Shown here piece after piece: positions 11,621 through 24,100 of a stretch of 64,000 bases of DNA. Under the pieces are notes generated by a model. The model saw only the letters and a program-made list of their open reading frames with translations, had not been told where the DNA came from and made no database searches. Source of the DNA: Gaeumannomyces sp. JS-464 (Eukaryota > Ascomycota > Sordariomycetes > Magnaporthales > Magnaporthaceae); assembly GCA_002197995.1 (NCBI GenBank), contig NGZR01000005.1, positions 434,001 to 498,000 on the forward strand, given 5' to 3'. A program made the translations under genes and the position numbers. Within the stretch, counting starts at the first letter, position 1; each line of letters begins with the position of its first letter.

Positions 11621-12415
11621 TACTTATAAAAACAGCCACGGCAATTTCTCTCCATTCCGACGACACCGAGCTCTTTCTCACCACCCCCTTTTTTGGATAC
11701 GGGGCGACACACCGTGGCTCAGACAATTCGATTCTCGGCCAGCAGAGCTCGTGCATTTGGGACCAGAACAAAAATTGCCGCTTTCCCTTCTTGTAATTAT
11801 ATTCCTTTTTTATATTCCAGCATTGGGTGGCGTTTGCTATTTCACTTTGTCCTTCCCTCGAGCAGCACTGGGACATACGCTTTCATTTCATACCCCACGG
11901 GACGGTGCATAACAAGGGGTGGCGGCCGGCCAATTCTAGGTCGGGCGCTTCGGGAGCGGGAATGACGGGGAGCTTGTGCATTTTTGGTTTATACTATCTA
12001 AACGTGTAGATGGGTTCCAAGAAAGATCGGGAAAGGATTTCTAGACGCCGACGAGACATCAGGATTAAATGTAAACACGAATACACCGCCGATCTTTCTA
12101 ATTATCTGCTAGGGCCGTGGCAATGTTGAAAATGGAGCACTATCTATTTCCCAGCTACATGAGAAGGCTGTCAGGGTAGTTTGTGGCCCCAGGCCTATGA
12201 GCGCACATGGAGACGCAGTCTTCCTGCCACCGCCCTGTGCAACACTTATTATACCGACCCTGCGTGAGACGCCCGTCTCGCATCATCGGCCATCGCCAGT
12301 CCTCTCGACATTGGGGGTACAGATCCTGCTCGCTGCAGTGCAGCCGCATTCCGGCCTGGTGTATGCTCCGGAACAAAAGTAGGCCTCCTCGCGTCTGGAT
12401 ACGTCAGGTCCACTA
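11621..12415. other. intergenic between convergent genes
   Basis: Shared 3' region of the polymerase (+) and the SUR7-like gene (-). Short frames on both strands show no protein features. Confidence 0.5.
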
Positions 12416-12480
12416 CTACTGCTGCTGCTGATATTGGTACTGCTGGTGCTGGTGCTGGTGCTGGTGCTGCTGGTGCTGGC
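12412..12480. repeat. trinucleotide microsatellite coding a Gln/His tract
   Basis: Imperfect CTG/GTG/CTA triplets. Read on the minus strand they code the C-terminal Gln, His and Tyr residues of the SUR7-like protein. Confidence 0.85.
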
Positions 12481-13948
12481 GCTGATACTGCCGAGGCAGC
12501 TGGGGGAGCCGAGGCAGCTCCGCTCCCCTGCGAAGGATTCGGCCGAAAAAGCGGAGTGTTGGTGGCCTGTGGCCTCCAGCGGGTGGGCTGGCGTGAGGGT
12601 GCGGTGGCGGCTTCTGCGGTTTGTTGCTGGACTGGGGCTGGTTGGGCTGGGGAGGAGCTTCTGCGGTTGGTTGCTGGGATTGCGCTGGTTGAACTGGGAG
12701 AAAGGATTCTGGCCCTGGCTGATCCTTTGCCCGTAGAAGTCGTCGGGGGGCATCTGCCGTTGTCTGCTGGGCTGGCGCTAGCGGAGCTGACACAGGGACT
12801 TCTGTTGTTGCTTCAGCCTGTCCTAGAATTGCCGGGCGAGGGACCTGTGCCGTGGGCTCTGGCTGTCGCGGTGGAGCGGCGGGCACAAGGCCGCTGCCAC
12901 TCGACGCATCACTGATGCTTCCAAGACTCGCAGCGTCCGGGACAGCTTCCCACTGGCACGTCGCTCGGCAGTACCCAGCGGCTCGCTCCTGTTCGGACGA
13001 ATCAGATGTGTACCCTTGATTTTGCGGACGGCTGTGGTATGACGGGGCCGGCGACGGATTTTCATTGAGAGCGGCAGCGCGGCTGCCGAGCGGGCCGGGC
13101 CGCCGGAGCATCTCGGTGATGGGCAGGAGGGCGTCCTTGGCCGCCGCGGCGGACTCGTACTTACCGCACCGGTTCTTTGCGAGCAGCATGAAGAAGAGCA
13201 CCAGGCACACGAGCACCCACTGCAGCGCGATGACGTGCCTCGTCTCGGCGACGATGAGGACGGGGGCCGACGGCGGCGCCAGGTCCGACACGAAGGCCGC
13301 GGCCCCGACCACGACGGTGGTGCAAAGCGCCGCGCCGAGCGAGAGGGCGAGGCTGGCGAAGCAGAGGCACCAGAAGGCGCGGCCGATCCAGCGGGGCAGG
13401 GCCTTTCGCTGGCTGGCTTTGGGGTCGATGCGGCTGCCGAGGTACCAGCAGATGAGGGCGAGGGAGACGGCCATGCCGGCGCCGGGGAGGGGGCTGACCA
13501 GGACTCTCGACTGCAGGCGCAGGGACGCCTCGAGGAGGCGGCGCAGCTGGGGCGAGACGGTGCCGTTGGGCGGCGGGTGGAAGGAGTCGACCAGGGCGCC
13601 GATGTCGGTCCCGGCCGTTGGGCGGCAGTCGAGGCTGTGCGCGGTCCTGATGCAGAGGCCTGTTGTGGAGATAACCAATGGTCAGTCGTGAGCAATGAGC
13701 GACGGGCAATGGATGGGCTTTACCGTAGAGCCCAACGTCGACATGCTCGATGCCGCTCGGCTCCGGGCCGTGGACGGTCAGGAGGGACAGCTCGGGGATT
13801 CCAGGCGCGGCCGAGGTGCAGCCCACGAGGCAGAGAACTTGCAGGTGGCCCATCATGTCAACTTTTGGCCCTCGATCTGCGCTCGAGGTCCGGGCTTGCG
13901 GCTCACGCACCGTTTAGGACCAGCAGCGCAACGATTGTACCCCACCAT
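12416..13948 (-). CDS. SUR7/PalI-like four-transmembrane protein with Pro/Gln/His-rich tail
   Basis: Probably a plasma-membrane protein of the SUR7/PalI type, linked in other fungi to eisosomes, cell-wall stress or pH sensing. Three exons fit: 13948-13911, 13837-13724 and 13659-12416, with introns 13838-13910 and 13660-13723. The first splice creates a clean membrane span, GTIVALLVLN-VLCLVGC. An extracellular loop with HVDVGLYGLCI and a Cys follows. Three more spans are GMAVSLALICWYLG, CLCFASLALSLGAALCTTVVVGAAAFV and VIALQWVLVCLVLFFMLLA. The cytosolic tail is rich in Pro, Ser and Gln and ends in an alternating Gln/His/Tyr run coded by CTG/GTG-type repeats. Exon 1 needs one base fewer in the G4 near its start for the frame to match. 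Otherwise the start would be ATG 13856, giving a truncated first span. The family call rests on topology and the GLYG..C block, so it is moderate. Confidence 0.65.
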
Positions 13949-15155
13949 ACAAAATCCCAGAGAACTGGGGGAGCAGTTGTCAGCCAGAGAAGCAGGTTTT
14001 GTCTTTTTTTTCCTTTCCTGGACATTTGGGCTTTCCGAGGGAGGATTTTGAGAACCTACCTTTGTTTTCTTTCAAGCCGCACTTTCTGAGGAAAGACATC
14101 CTAGCGGCCAAGCGGAGTGGGTGCGGTGCAGGCGGAGCTTCCGCTGTGGAGGAGGGGTGTTGCGCGGCTGGGTGGTATGCAAGCTTTACTGGGGCGATGG
14201 TAGCAGCAAAAAGGGTCTGAGAGACGAGGTCTGGTGGCTCAAATTTCTCAAGGAGGATCAGGTTTGGCAAGGAGAATATATACAAAAGAAACCCCTGGGA
14301 AAACAGCGGCTATCGGGAGCCTGACTTGAGTTACACAGCTTATATGTCGGTGTAAAGACAGCCACTTGCTACCGGTGGCGTCAGGTCGCCGTAGTGACTG
14401 TGGCCCTCCGTAGGGGAGCGAAGCGCTGGGAAAGGGAAAGGGGACGGATGGAGGGAAAAGCTGCCATCTGGGTGCAACAGCGAAAGCCCGCTGTTATTCG
14501 AACAAATGGAGAAAGATATTTGCTTGCAAACAGTAATCTTGAACGAGCTAGGCATCAAGCAAGCATAGAAAGAGCGGGCCTTGGAAGTGAATGGAACTCC
14601 TCTCTCGGTTCGAAGGTTCCCCGAAAGAGCAGCAGAACCCCCGAGCGATGCACTCGTGACTTGTACCAGTACGCATGATATTATGGAACCTATAATGCTG
14701 GCCCCGGCAAGCGCGTCACTGCAGCTTGATGTTGGCATGTTTAGAGCTGTTACGAGAGGCACATGGCAATCGGGACAATTTGGCCACCGCGATCTTGCAA
14801 GAACGGATGGTCGTTGCAGGCACCATTGCCAGGAGTAAATAGCCTATATTTTGTTGGACTTGGCCGCTATGTTCTCATATCATATCATCATATCTAAATA
14901 CACAAATCTGGGATTCGCAAAGAGTGTCTTCCATCCTTTAGCGCCATGCCTCGACTAGAAAAGCAGCTCTGTCGTGGGCGCGGAGGAGATCTCATAATCT
15001 CATGCCGCTACGTGTAAAAAAAATAAAAAAAAAATAAAAAAAAAAAAAGAAAGAAAAAAAAAGCAAAATGATCCTTCAAGCAATCTGACGCGGCTCTTCC
15101 TGGAGTCACGCACTTGATGCCGGAGCGGAGACGGTAGCACCAGTCTATGCCGGAG
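13949..15155. other. intergenic between two minus-strand genes
   Basis: No supportable gene. It includes the presumed promoter of the SUR7-like gene and the 3' flank of the HsbA gene, with an A-rich tract at 15016-15064. Confidence 0.5.
15016..15064. repeat. poly-A tract with interruptions
   Basis: A runs separated by single T or G, just 3' of the HsbA-type gene. On the coding (minus) strand this is a poly-T tract. Confidence 0.85.
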
Positions 15156-15968
15156 TCAGGGGGCCGGGGCCTGCGGCGTAGCGGGCTCAGGGGCCGCCGG
15201 GGCGGGCTGGGCGAAAGCAGGCTGGGAAGGAGCCGGGCGGGCGGGCGCAGGCTGTGCTGGAACGGGCTGGGCGGGAACGGGCTGGGCGGGAACGGGCTGG
15301 GCGGGAACGGGCAGCTCGGCAGCAGGCGGCTGGCTGGCGGCAGGGACGGCGGGGACGGCAGGGGACGCGGGAGCAGCGGGCGGCGCAGGTGACGCAGGCG
15401 CGGCGGGTGCGGCGGTGGCGGGCACGGCAAAGGTGACGACGGCGCCGTCGAGGGCCGAGTTGATGGCGTCAAACTTGGCCTTGGCGACGTCCTGGCCCAG
15501 GCGTGGGATCTTGCTGAGCATGGCGTCGCTCAGGCCAGAGACGGCGGCCTTCTGCCGCTGGATGACGGCGGCGGCGGTGGCGGCCATGCCCATCTGCTCG
15601 ATGGCGGGCTTCTTGGCGGCCAGGTCGGCGGCGGCGGTGCGCACCTGCGCCACCAGCTCGTCGGCCGGGTCCTCGAGCCGGCGGGCGGCGAGCAGGGTCA
15701 GGTCGTCCGACGTGCGCACCTGCACGGCCGCGTCCTCGATGGCCTTTTGCGACGCCTCGGCCGCCGCCATCAGCTGCGCGGCCGAGTTGCCGTCGCCGGC
15801 CGTGAGGGTGCGGATCGAGATGTCGAGCTGCTGCACCGACCCGCTGATGCTGGTCAGGGCGCTGGTGATCTTCTCGCGCGCCGTCTGCCGGGCCGAGAGC
15901 CGGATGGGCGACGCCGTGGCGACGCTCGCGGCGACCAGGAGGGTGACGAGGGCCTTGAAGGTGGACAT
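15156..15968 (-). CDS. HsbA-type cell-wall galactomannoprotein (hydrophobic surface binding protein A family)
   Basis: A secreted or wall-attached protein of the HsbA family. In Aspergillus oryzae HsbA binds hydrophobic surfaces and recruits hydrolases. The 270-residue frame is intact. ATG 15968 gives a signal peptide (MSTFKALVTLLVAASVATASP). An upstream in-frame ATG at 15989 would add seven polar residues and is less likely. Residues about 25-180 are an alpha-helical, Ala-rich domain (REKITSALTSISGSVQQLD; IEDAAVQVRTSDDLTLLAA; AAAVIQRQKAAVSGLSDAML), matching the family. The C-terminal third is a low-complexity Pro/Ala tail with four PVPAQ repeats and no GPI-anchor signal. The tail may extend the domain from, or attach it to, the wall (inference). 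A TATA element lies about 185 bp upstream. Confidence 0.85.
   Translation of the reverse strand: MSTFKALVTLLVAASVATASPIRLSARQTAREKITSALTSISGSVQQLDISIRTLTAGDGNSAAQLMAAAEASQKAIEDAAVQVRTSDDLTLLAARRLEDPADELVAQVRTAAADLAAKKPAIEQMGMAATAAAVIQRQKAAVSGLSDAMLSKIPRLGQDVAKAKFDAINSALDGAVVTFAVPATAAPAAPASPAPPAAPASPAVPAVPAASQPPAAELPVPAQPVPAQPVPAQPVPAQPAPARPAPSQPAFAQPAPAAPEPATPQAPAP
15261..15315. repeat. 15-bp coding tandem repeat (PVPAQ)
   Basis: Three perfect copies of AACGGGCTGGGCGGG and one partial copy. On the minus strand they encode the PVPAQ repeats of the HsbA-type protein. Confidence 0.9.
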
Positions 15969-16148
15969 GGCTGCGTCGTGGTTGCTCACTCTTTCTGGTC
16001 TTGTCGAGGGAAAAGAGCTGGTGGCAGTGCGGGGGGTGACAGATGCACAGTAATGTGTTGAGGTGAGTTGCTTGACAAAAGAGGGAGGCGTCGCATGCGT
16101 GTCGCCAGAAGAAGTGATTCCTCCCAGAGTCGGTTGATCGGGCGTGGC

Positions 16149-16159
16149 TTTATATAAAA
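16149..16159 (-). promoter_or_regulatory. TATA box of the HsbA-type gene
   Basis: TTTATATAAAA, about 185 bp upstream of the start codon at 15968. Position and sequence suit a strongly or conditionally expressed fungal gene. Confidence 0.6.
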
Positions 16160-17234
16160 CACAAGGTCACCTGGGTCTGCGTGATGGCGCTCCCGTCATC
16201 CCATTGTCTGAGTGGAGGGCATCACGCTGGGGCGATACGCTGGTGGCCAAAGTCGCTAGGACCTTCCCATGCCCCGGAATTCTCGCATCTGGCTCTCGCA
16301 AGCCCATCACAATGAAGCACGATATCTCCATCGCTGATGAGCACGAATAACCAGCAAGCCGAGCACAACACAGGAAACTTTCGGCCCATCCCAATCCTGC
16401 GTGCGCCAAGGGCCAAGACTGAGCGTCAAAGCCCGGAGTTTGACACCCCGGGGAGAGAGCCTCTTGAGCGTGATATTAATAGGCTCGCCGTCCGGACCGA
16501 CCCGTCATGTCGGGGACGGGCATGGGTTGTCCGAACACACGAGCCCGACTCTGGGCCGCCTGATGCAAGCAATGGCCCGTGTCGTGCAGATGGTTGATGT
16601 GGACGATATGCCCAGTGTCCCATCCAAGGTCCAATCAACAGCATCCCCTTTCCATGAAAAGGGGGTTCGTGCGGGTCCCGGGGCGTCCCATGCTCGCATT
16701 CCCACAACCTTATTTTGACCTGTTCCAAGACCACGGCCACCGCCCCAAAATAGCAGGCGTGCCCTCCCATCGCAGGATTTTGCCTTGGACTTTTCACTGG
16801 ACCTAGCGCCCGGAAACGACCCCCTATTCGACTACATCCCCCGCCCCTGCCACTTTTATGGGTAGAACGTGTTCGCACTCGCCTCCCCCTCCTACCTGAT
16901 TCTGATTACTGTGATAAATCGGAAACGCGGTAAGGCTTTCTTACGCCCGGAGTCTCCGAGCACACTCGATGAATTGCGGGCCCGATCACGAGGCGGTCTG
17001 TGACATGGCGATTGAGGGTCCAAGAATATAACCCAGAAGAACGGAGACTGGTGGGTGTGCTGGTAGGCATAGTTGCCCAAAGACTCGCTACCAGGAATCA
17101 CAGCGGTGTTAGCCACCACGCTGGAGAGCCAGCTCTTGTACACATCCAAATTAAATTTTCTAATGCTTGAATGCGGGGAGAGTCGCCCAAGGACCACGTC
17201 ACCACATTCGCGATAGCATGCATCCTGTGCTTTC

Positions 17235-17261
17235 TTTTTTTTTTTTTTTTTTTTTTTTTTT
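17235..17261. repeat. poly-T tract (27 T)
   Basis: Uninterrupted T run between genes. Its length may be unreliable in the assembly. Confidence 0.9.
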
Positions 17262-18155
17262 CCCTTCCGACGAAGGTAATCTACCAACGAATGTTCCGGG
17301 GAATTCTTTCGCCCGCCACATCTACCGTTCTAGTCCCCATATTCTAGTTATCTCGACAAAGGGAGCCGAGATTCACAAGCTACGAAATACGCTCGCTTTT
17401 TAAATATAAACATCAGGTCCTATATTCGCCATCGTCTCATCAAACCCCCCTCAAATAACTTTCAAAAACCTGGAGCATATTCACTGACATCCGAGTTTAT
17501 CTACATGCCTGCTTTTAAGCTTAAAAGACTCCGTGCTTGCTGTAAAGCTCAGACTTGCTAGCTTAAACGCAGAAAGGCCAAAGCACTTGCATTGCAGTGT
17601 AGGTAGTTTAAGCTCCATCCCACGTCTTTCCAAGTCCTTCAATCAAAACATGCGTGGGACGCTGCGGGCCCGGATCGGATAGGAGAGGCTGTTGCCGCCT
17701 CAAAGAGTTGGAACGAAATTGTAAATGATCAGAAATTTGGTATGACCCTAAAAATATAGCACGCGCAGGCGTGAGCCACGTCACTTGGCGGCAAATACCA
17801 TTCCCCTCTCTCCGCGAGCTGAAACCTCCCATTGGAATTTGGCCTGATCGAAATCTAATAATACCAAACCAGACATAATAGCCTAGTACTCATTCACTAA
17901 TGAGAGTAGACTCTCAGTGAGAAGTTCGTGGTTAAGACGATATTACCACCTGCGCATCTTCGTATAAGCAACGTGATAGGAAGATAGCACCCTCGAAACT
18001 AGAAACAAGGGTTCATCATGATTTATAAACAGGCCCTGATTCATCCACAGCCTATTTGACGACCCTTATTTGCACAATCGCTGCCCGGTGGGAGCGAGCG
18101 CATCTCCACAAGTCCCATGCATCAGTGCTTCTCTCTTCCCCAAAGCAAGCGCCGT

Positions 18156-21100
18156 TCAGGACGCGCGAGGCCCAACCTGTGCGTCGGATATGAAGTGCGA
18201 CCCGCCAGCACACCGGTACCCGCCCGCCTGCTTGATCCACGCGTACCCCATAGGGCACACGCCCGTGAGAGCGAGCCTGGCCTGCATCTCCGCCTCCTTG
18301 CGCCTCTCCTCCTGCTCCTTGAGCAGCCGGCGCTCCTGATGGCCTGGCGCTCCTCCTCGCGGCGCCTCTCCTCGGCCTCCTCGGCCTCGCGGCGCTCGTC
18401 GTCCTCCCTGACCAGCCGGCGCGCCATGGCCTCGCGCCGTGCCTCGCGGCTCTGGTGTTCGGCCCCTCGGCCTCCTTGACGAGCTGTTGGTACGCGGCCT
18501 CGCGCTCCCGCGCCGCCTTCTTGTCACGCTCCAGCTGCTCCCACACCTCGTCGCTGACGCCCGCATCACGGCGCACGGCTGTAGCCGCCGGCGTCTGTGG
18601 GGCGCTCGGCTTCTTCTTGACCTCCGGGGGCGGTGTGGCAGGGGGAGGCGAGGCGGGTCTAGCAGTCGTGGTGGTTGTCGTGGCCGTCTTAGTCGTGAGA
18701 CTGGGGGCGTTGGGGGCTGGCGCCGGCGCAGGGCGCAGGTTAAGGTTCGCGAGGGCCGATTGGATGTCGGCGGCGTCGACAGCCTTGGCACGGGCCGCTC
18801 GCTCTCGGCGCAGGCTCTCCAGCTCCGCGATGATGGTGTCCTCCTTGACTAAGAGCTTGAGCCCGTCCATGTTGTTCGCTGTGATGTTGAAGACCTTCTT
18901 GGAGATCATCTGGACGTCTCTCGCGCTGCCCCAGTTCGGTTGGCCGGCGAGGTCCAAGAACAGCCCGCAGATCTGGTCGAGGAAGTCGGGCCTTGGCTGC
19001 TCAAGCACCGAAATATCAACGGAAGCCTCACAGTTGCGGTGCATGACCTTGGACTTCTCAGCGGCGAGGAGCTTTGCGAGGAGATTTGCGCATTCGAGAG
19101 GATCTAAGCTGCGGAAGTCGATGACCTCAGGGAAGCGCGAGGTGAGGCCCGAATTGGCCGACATGAGGCGATTGATGTCGTCCGTGTAACCCGCCAGGAT
19201 GATGACCAGCTTCTTCATGTACTTGTCCTTCGTCGCCGAGTCGACGAATTCGTCCATGGCCTCTTTGGCAAAATGGCCTTCGGCGAGCCGGTACGCCTCG
19301 TCGACGAAAAGAACCTTGCCGAGTGCCCTGTCAAGCTGCTTGAGGACCTTCGGCGCTGTCTGGCCAACATACTGGCCGATGAGGTCGGATGCGGAGCACT
19401 CGACAACTTCGGCGCTCGCGAGGAAGCCCATGTCGTAGAAAACCTTGCCCATCTTCTTGGCTGTCGTCGTCTTGCCCGTGCCGGGGGGTCCGCGGAAGAG
19501 GAAGTTGAAAGGCACGTTCTCCTTTGGGTCCAGGCCGAGAGCCTTCATCGTGCGGACAGTCTGCTGGTACCCCTCCAGCTTGGCCACAGTGTCCTCGGAG
19601 CCGACGGTGCTCTCAAAGAGCTTCCTGACATTGGTGTCGGAGCGTGCCGCACGGTCAAAGTCCGGGTCGAAGTCAAGCGCCTCCAGAACTGTCGCTGACT
19701 TCTTCTCGCCGCGGTCGAACCGAGTCTGGTGTCGGGCCTTGGTGGCGTCGAGGATGATGTCGATCTCTCCCGCGTTCCCAAAGTTGGGCCGGTTGCGAGC
19801 GCGACCGAGCATCTCCATTGCCACCCTCTTGGCCTGGTCGGTCGCCTCAAAGGACTGCTGCTTGAGCTTGGAGTCGAGAATCTGCCGGAGGTCGTCGTCG
19901 CTGAAGTCCTCAAAGGTGAATGCGGTGCTCATGGGGAAGCGTCGGCTCAGGCCAGGGTTCACATTCTGGAACATGTTCTCCATCTGGTCTCGGTAGCCCA
20001 GCAGGAGCACGCATCGGTCATCTCCAGGCACGCTCTGCACCTCGGCGACGATGGTATTCGATGACACCCGTCTTGTACGGATCGGCGACTGACCCCTGGC
20101 CTCCGCCATACAGCCCGTAAGCCTCGTCAATCACGAGCACCTTTCCAACCGCGCAGCGAGGATGCCCTTGGTGTTCTGTTCTGACTGGCCGAGGGCAGCC
20201 CCGACAAAGTCCGACGGGTTCTTGACAACAACTGTCGCCCGGGTCGTTAGTATGATGCGGACATTTATTGGGAAACGAACGCAAACACACAAACAAAAAC
20301 ACAAACTTCAAACATCTACCTTCGCCCTTAGACAAAGGCCAAGGTCAACCAGAATGCGCCCGTACCAGCTTCGCACGGTGTCTTGCCCGTGCACGGGTTG
20401 CCAAGGAACCACCTTGTTCAGCGAGAACCTCAACGGGGTCTGTTCGGCAAGCTCACGCTCGTAGTTCTGCTCGATGGTGCTGACGAGCGACTTGACAGAC
20501 TGCTTGACCCGACTGCACGACCGTACAGCTTTTGTAGATCTCGCCAACCCGCCGACTTGCCGAGAGCCTCTGAGGGCTTGGGGCCGATGAGATCCTCCTT
20601 GGTGAGAAGGAACGTCGTCCCGGCTTGGTGCCTGTTGGCGCTCCTTCGACAGCTACTTGGCCTGCCGCTTGATGATGGTGGCCAAAACATTCTCCATGGC
20701 CCTTGCGTTCCCAAACTCCCTCCTTTCCGCGACCACGCCCGACGCGCCTCGCCGCGATCCGGCAGAAAAGTCCTGTCATGCCATCCTCGCACTTCATCAG
20801 CCCGTTGTAGCCCTTGTGGATCTTGAGGCCAAGGATGTGAAGCAGCTCGTCGTCGCTGTAGTCGGCGAACTTCATCTCGATGGGGAAGCGGCTTGGCAGG
20901 CCCGGGTTGTGCGCGAAGAAGCTCTCCATCTGCTTGTTGTACCCGGCGAGCACAAACACAATCTTGCCCGTCAGGTTCTCGACCTTGGCGAGGAGGTAGT
21001 CGAGCACGGCGCCGCCGCCAGGGCTGTTGCCCGAGGTCAACTGATAGGCTTCGTCGATGAAGAGCACGCCGCCTCCGTCGTTGAGCATGTTGTCGATCAG

Positions 21101-24100
21101 CGCCTCGCAGCCTTGCACGCCGTCGTAGGCAAGCTTGGCCCCGGTCGTCTCCTCGAAGCGCGACCCTGCGATGGCTCCGATTGACGTGAGGAATTTCGCG
21201 TAAATGCGCGCGACCGTCGTCTTTCCCGTACCGGGGTTGCCAAGAAGCGCCGCACCGTACCGCTGGGCCTCGACAGACACGCCCTGCCGTAGCTTGGTGT
21301 CGACCGTGGTCTTGATGCCAAGGAATTCCTCCTTGACCTGCTCGAGGCCGATCATGCCCATGAGCTCGTCGAGCGGCGCGCTTTGTGCACCCTCGGACTC
21401 CTTAAGGTCCTCCCACCGCTTGCGAGCCTCGCTGGGAAACCGAGCCGTGTCCTTGGCCCCGGGGCTCGAAGCCGCCTGAGCGGTGGCTGCCTGTCCCTCA
21501 CCCGACTTGGGGGATTGTGCCTGCTGCGCGCGCTGCTGTTGCTGCTGCTTCTTGCGCATATTGGCATATTTCAGGTGCTGGAGGTTCTCTCTCTCGCGCG
21601 CCAGAGTCTCCTTCTCGTTCTCTTCGTCCGCCATATCCTTCATGAGTCTCTTCTCTCTATCCAGCTCGTCCTGGATGCTCTGGAGCTCCTTGCGATATGC
21701 ATCTTGGCGCTCCAGCCTCTGGCGTTCGATTTCCAGGTCCCTCTTTATCCTGCGCTCGGTCTCCTTGTCCTCCGCAATGCACTTATCGCAGCGCTCATCC
21801 CTCTTGGTGCATGCCACCTTGCGCTTGTGGTTTCGCTCACAGACCTTGGAAACATTGATCGTGCATTCGGTCTTTGAGTGGTCCGTGACGCGATGGCAGC
21901 GCATCTGGCAGGAGTGAATGCCACATTTCAGCATTTCCTTGCATGGCTCTGAGCATCCACCGTCTGGGCAGAACTTGTCAAAGTCATCCGGACACTTGAG
22001 GTCGGCTTTCGCGGTGTTATGGCGGGTGCATTGCACAGGCAGGCCGTCGTAAAGATGGCTGTTCTCCTTCAGTAGCTCGAAGATGCGGACCCAGGTCGCA
22101 CTTCCCTTCTTGCTTCTTATGAAGGTGTCCATGTTTCCCAGGAGTATTAGACAGCACCTCGCGCGGGTGATCAGGACGTTGACTCTCTCTGGTGCGAACA
22201 GGAAGCCAATGTCGCCGTTTGGGTTACTGCGAGTGAGTGAAGCAATCACGATATCACTCTCCTCGCCTTGGTAGTTGTCTGTCACGTCACCAATTAGTAC
22301 GGTGCGGATACCCCGGGGCTTGGCGAACAAAAAAAAAACTGCTGGACAGCTTACCGATTGTTGAGATCCTCAGAGGCCTCTTGTGCACCTTTGAAGCTGC
22401 CTGGGTCATGAGGCCAGCGCGTATCAGATCCGAGGCGTCGAGGTCGTTGAGAATGGGGTCATTCTCCCTGGCCAGCGTGTCTCTCAGCAGCCGAACTTGG
22501 CCGAGATAGGCAGCCAGGACCACCATCTTATCCGTTCCGTAGCCCTGCTGGGCAAGATACCGAACTGTCCTAAGGATGTGGAGTGCCTCGAACTGGTTCC
22601 TCCGACTGCCCGCGGTGCCAGGGTCCATCCTGTCCATGAGGTCATTGTCGCTCGTTTCTGGGTGCTCATGATTGATGAATATGACACGATCACGCAATCC
22701 CCGGATAGGGCCGCGCATGCGTGTTTTCGGCCCATCAAGGAGATCTGGATAGGTTAGGGCCCTGGGGAATATGGATATATCGGGATGCATCCTATGCTGC
22801 TTCCGAAGGGTAGTGTGCTTGAAGCCGCTGATGACGAGGCGCTCAAACAGCGACATGTTGAGGTCATAACTGTCGCCCTTCTCGACGGTCAGGGCGTAGT
22901 TCTTGACCTTTGGGCGCAGCTGTTTGTGGTCGCCTATCGAGATCAGCTGCTTGACTGAAGGGGCTAGAGCCGTGAGGGTGTGACTCTCAAGGATCTCGCC
23001 GGCCTCTTCAACGAGAAGCACATCGGGCTCAGCCGCCCGGAGGAGTTTCATGCTCATCGCAGCTGCCGTGGTTGTACAGCAGATGATCCTCTTCGAGCGC
23101 AAGGTCGCAATCTTGCCCTCGCTGAACAGGTTCTCGAGCTCTTCTTGGGTGCCGTCCATTTTCACGACAAGATCCGTCACCTCCTCGACGCGCTCGAGGA
23201 TCATGTCATCGATCCATTTCGCCCGGTGCTCCCGGCGTTGCTGAAGGCTCATGTCCCAGACAAACTCGCACTCCTTGGGGACCTGCTTGGTGAAGGTGCC
23301 AGGGGTGTTCCCATTACTCCAGCGGTTATACAGGTAGTCCTCCTTCACCTGCTTGCCCTTCCCGCCGACGCGCTTCCACCCCTGAGTATCGGAAGGAATA
23401 GTGAAAGCTTGGTGGAAGGCAGCGCAATCGTCCGTAAACTCGAGATACTCGTAGATGGCTGCGAAGGAGGGGACGTATTTGTTGTAGTGGTCGAACACGT
23501 CGGTGAGCTCATCAGACAACTTCTGCCGCTCGCTCTTGAGAGAGTCGACAAGACCTCCCATGCCCTTAGACCATGGAATCGTGTTTTTCTGCCTAGACAG
23601 GAGCATCGATTCCGTCTCGGCCGTAGACTTGGAGCCCAGGCGAACCATGTCGTGCTCTGGGACGCCTACAGCCTTGAAACCTGCGAGGGAATCATCCAAG
23701 GCATGATTGGTGTAGGTAATCACCAAGACGCGGAGGTCAGAATGATCGTGCATGGCTTTGATAGCTCTGCAGCCGATGAAGGTCTTTCCAGTACCTGTAG
23801 GCAGTCAGAGGGTGTCATACGAGGAACAAACGTGGAGGATCTTACCTGGAGGTCCCTGGATCACGCTGACAGGTTGGGTCAGTGCGCTGTAAAGTGAGTC
23901 GCGCTGCGATAGATCGATGTGAGTGTTGTCATCGAGCATGACCCCCTTTCTCCGTCTTTGTTAGTTGTTGACAGAAGCTTGGACGCAAACAGGGCGAGAC
24001 GGGGCTTCATTTTGAAGGCTTCCTTGTCGGTAAACGCGGGGTTCATGAGGAAATCGGCCAGGGGCAGAGAGGTCATGGTCTGCAAGACCTTCAAGACTGG

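Larger units (their letters stand above)
15969..18155. other. intergenic, promoter of HsbA gene and 3' flank of helicase gene
   Basis: No convincing gene. The short frames here lack domains. A T27 run lies at 17235-17261. The part from about 17400 to 18050 is relatively AT-rich. Confidence 0.5.

Noticed and set aside
14596..14640. possible second tRNA (GGTTCGA-like word)
   Set aside because: Flanking sequence does not fold into acceptor, D or anticodon arms.
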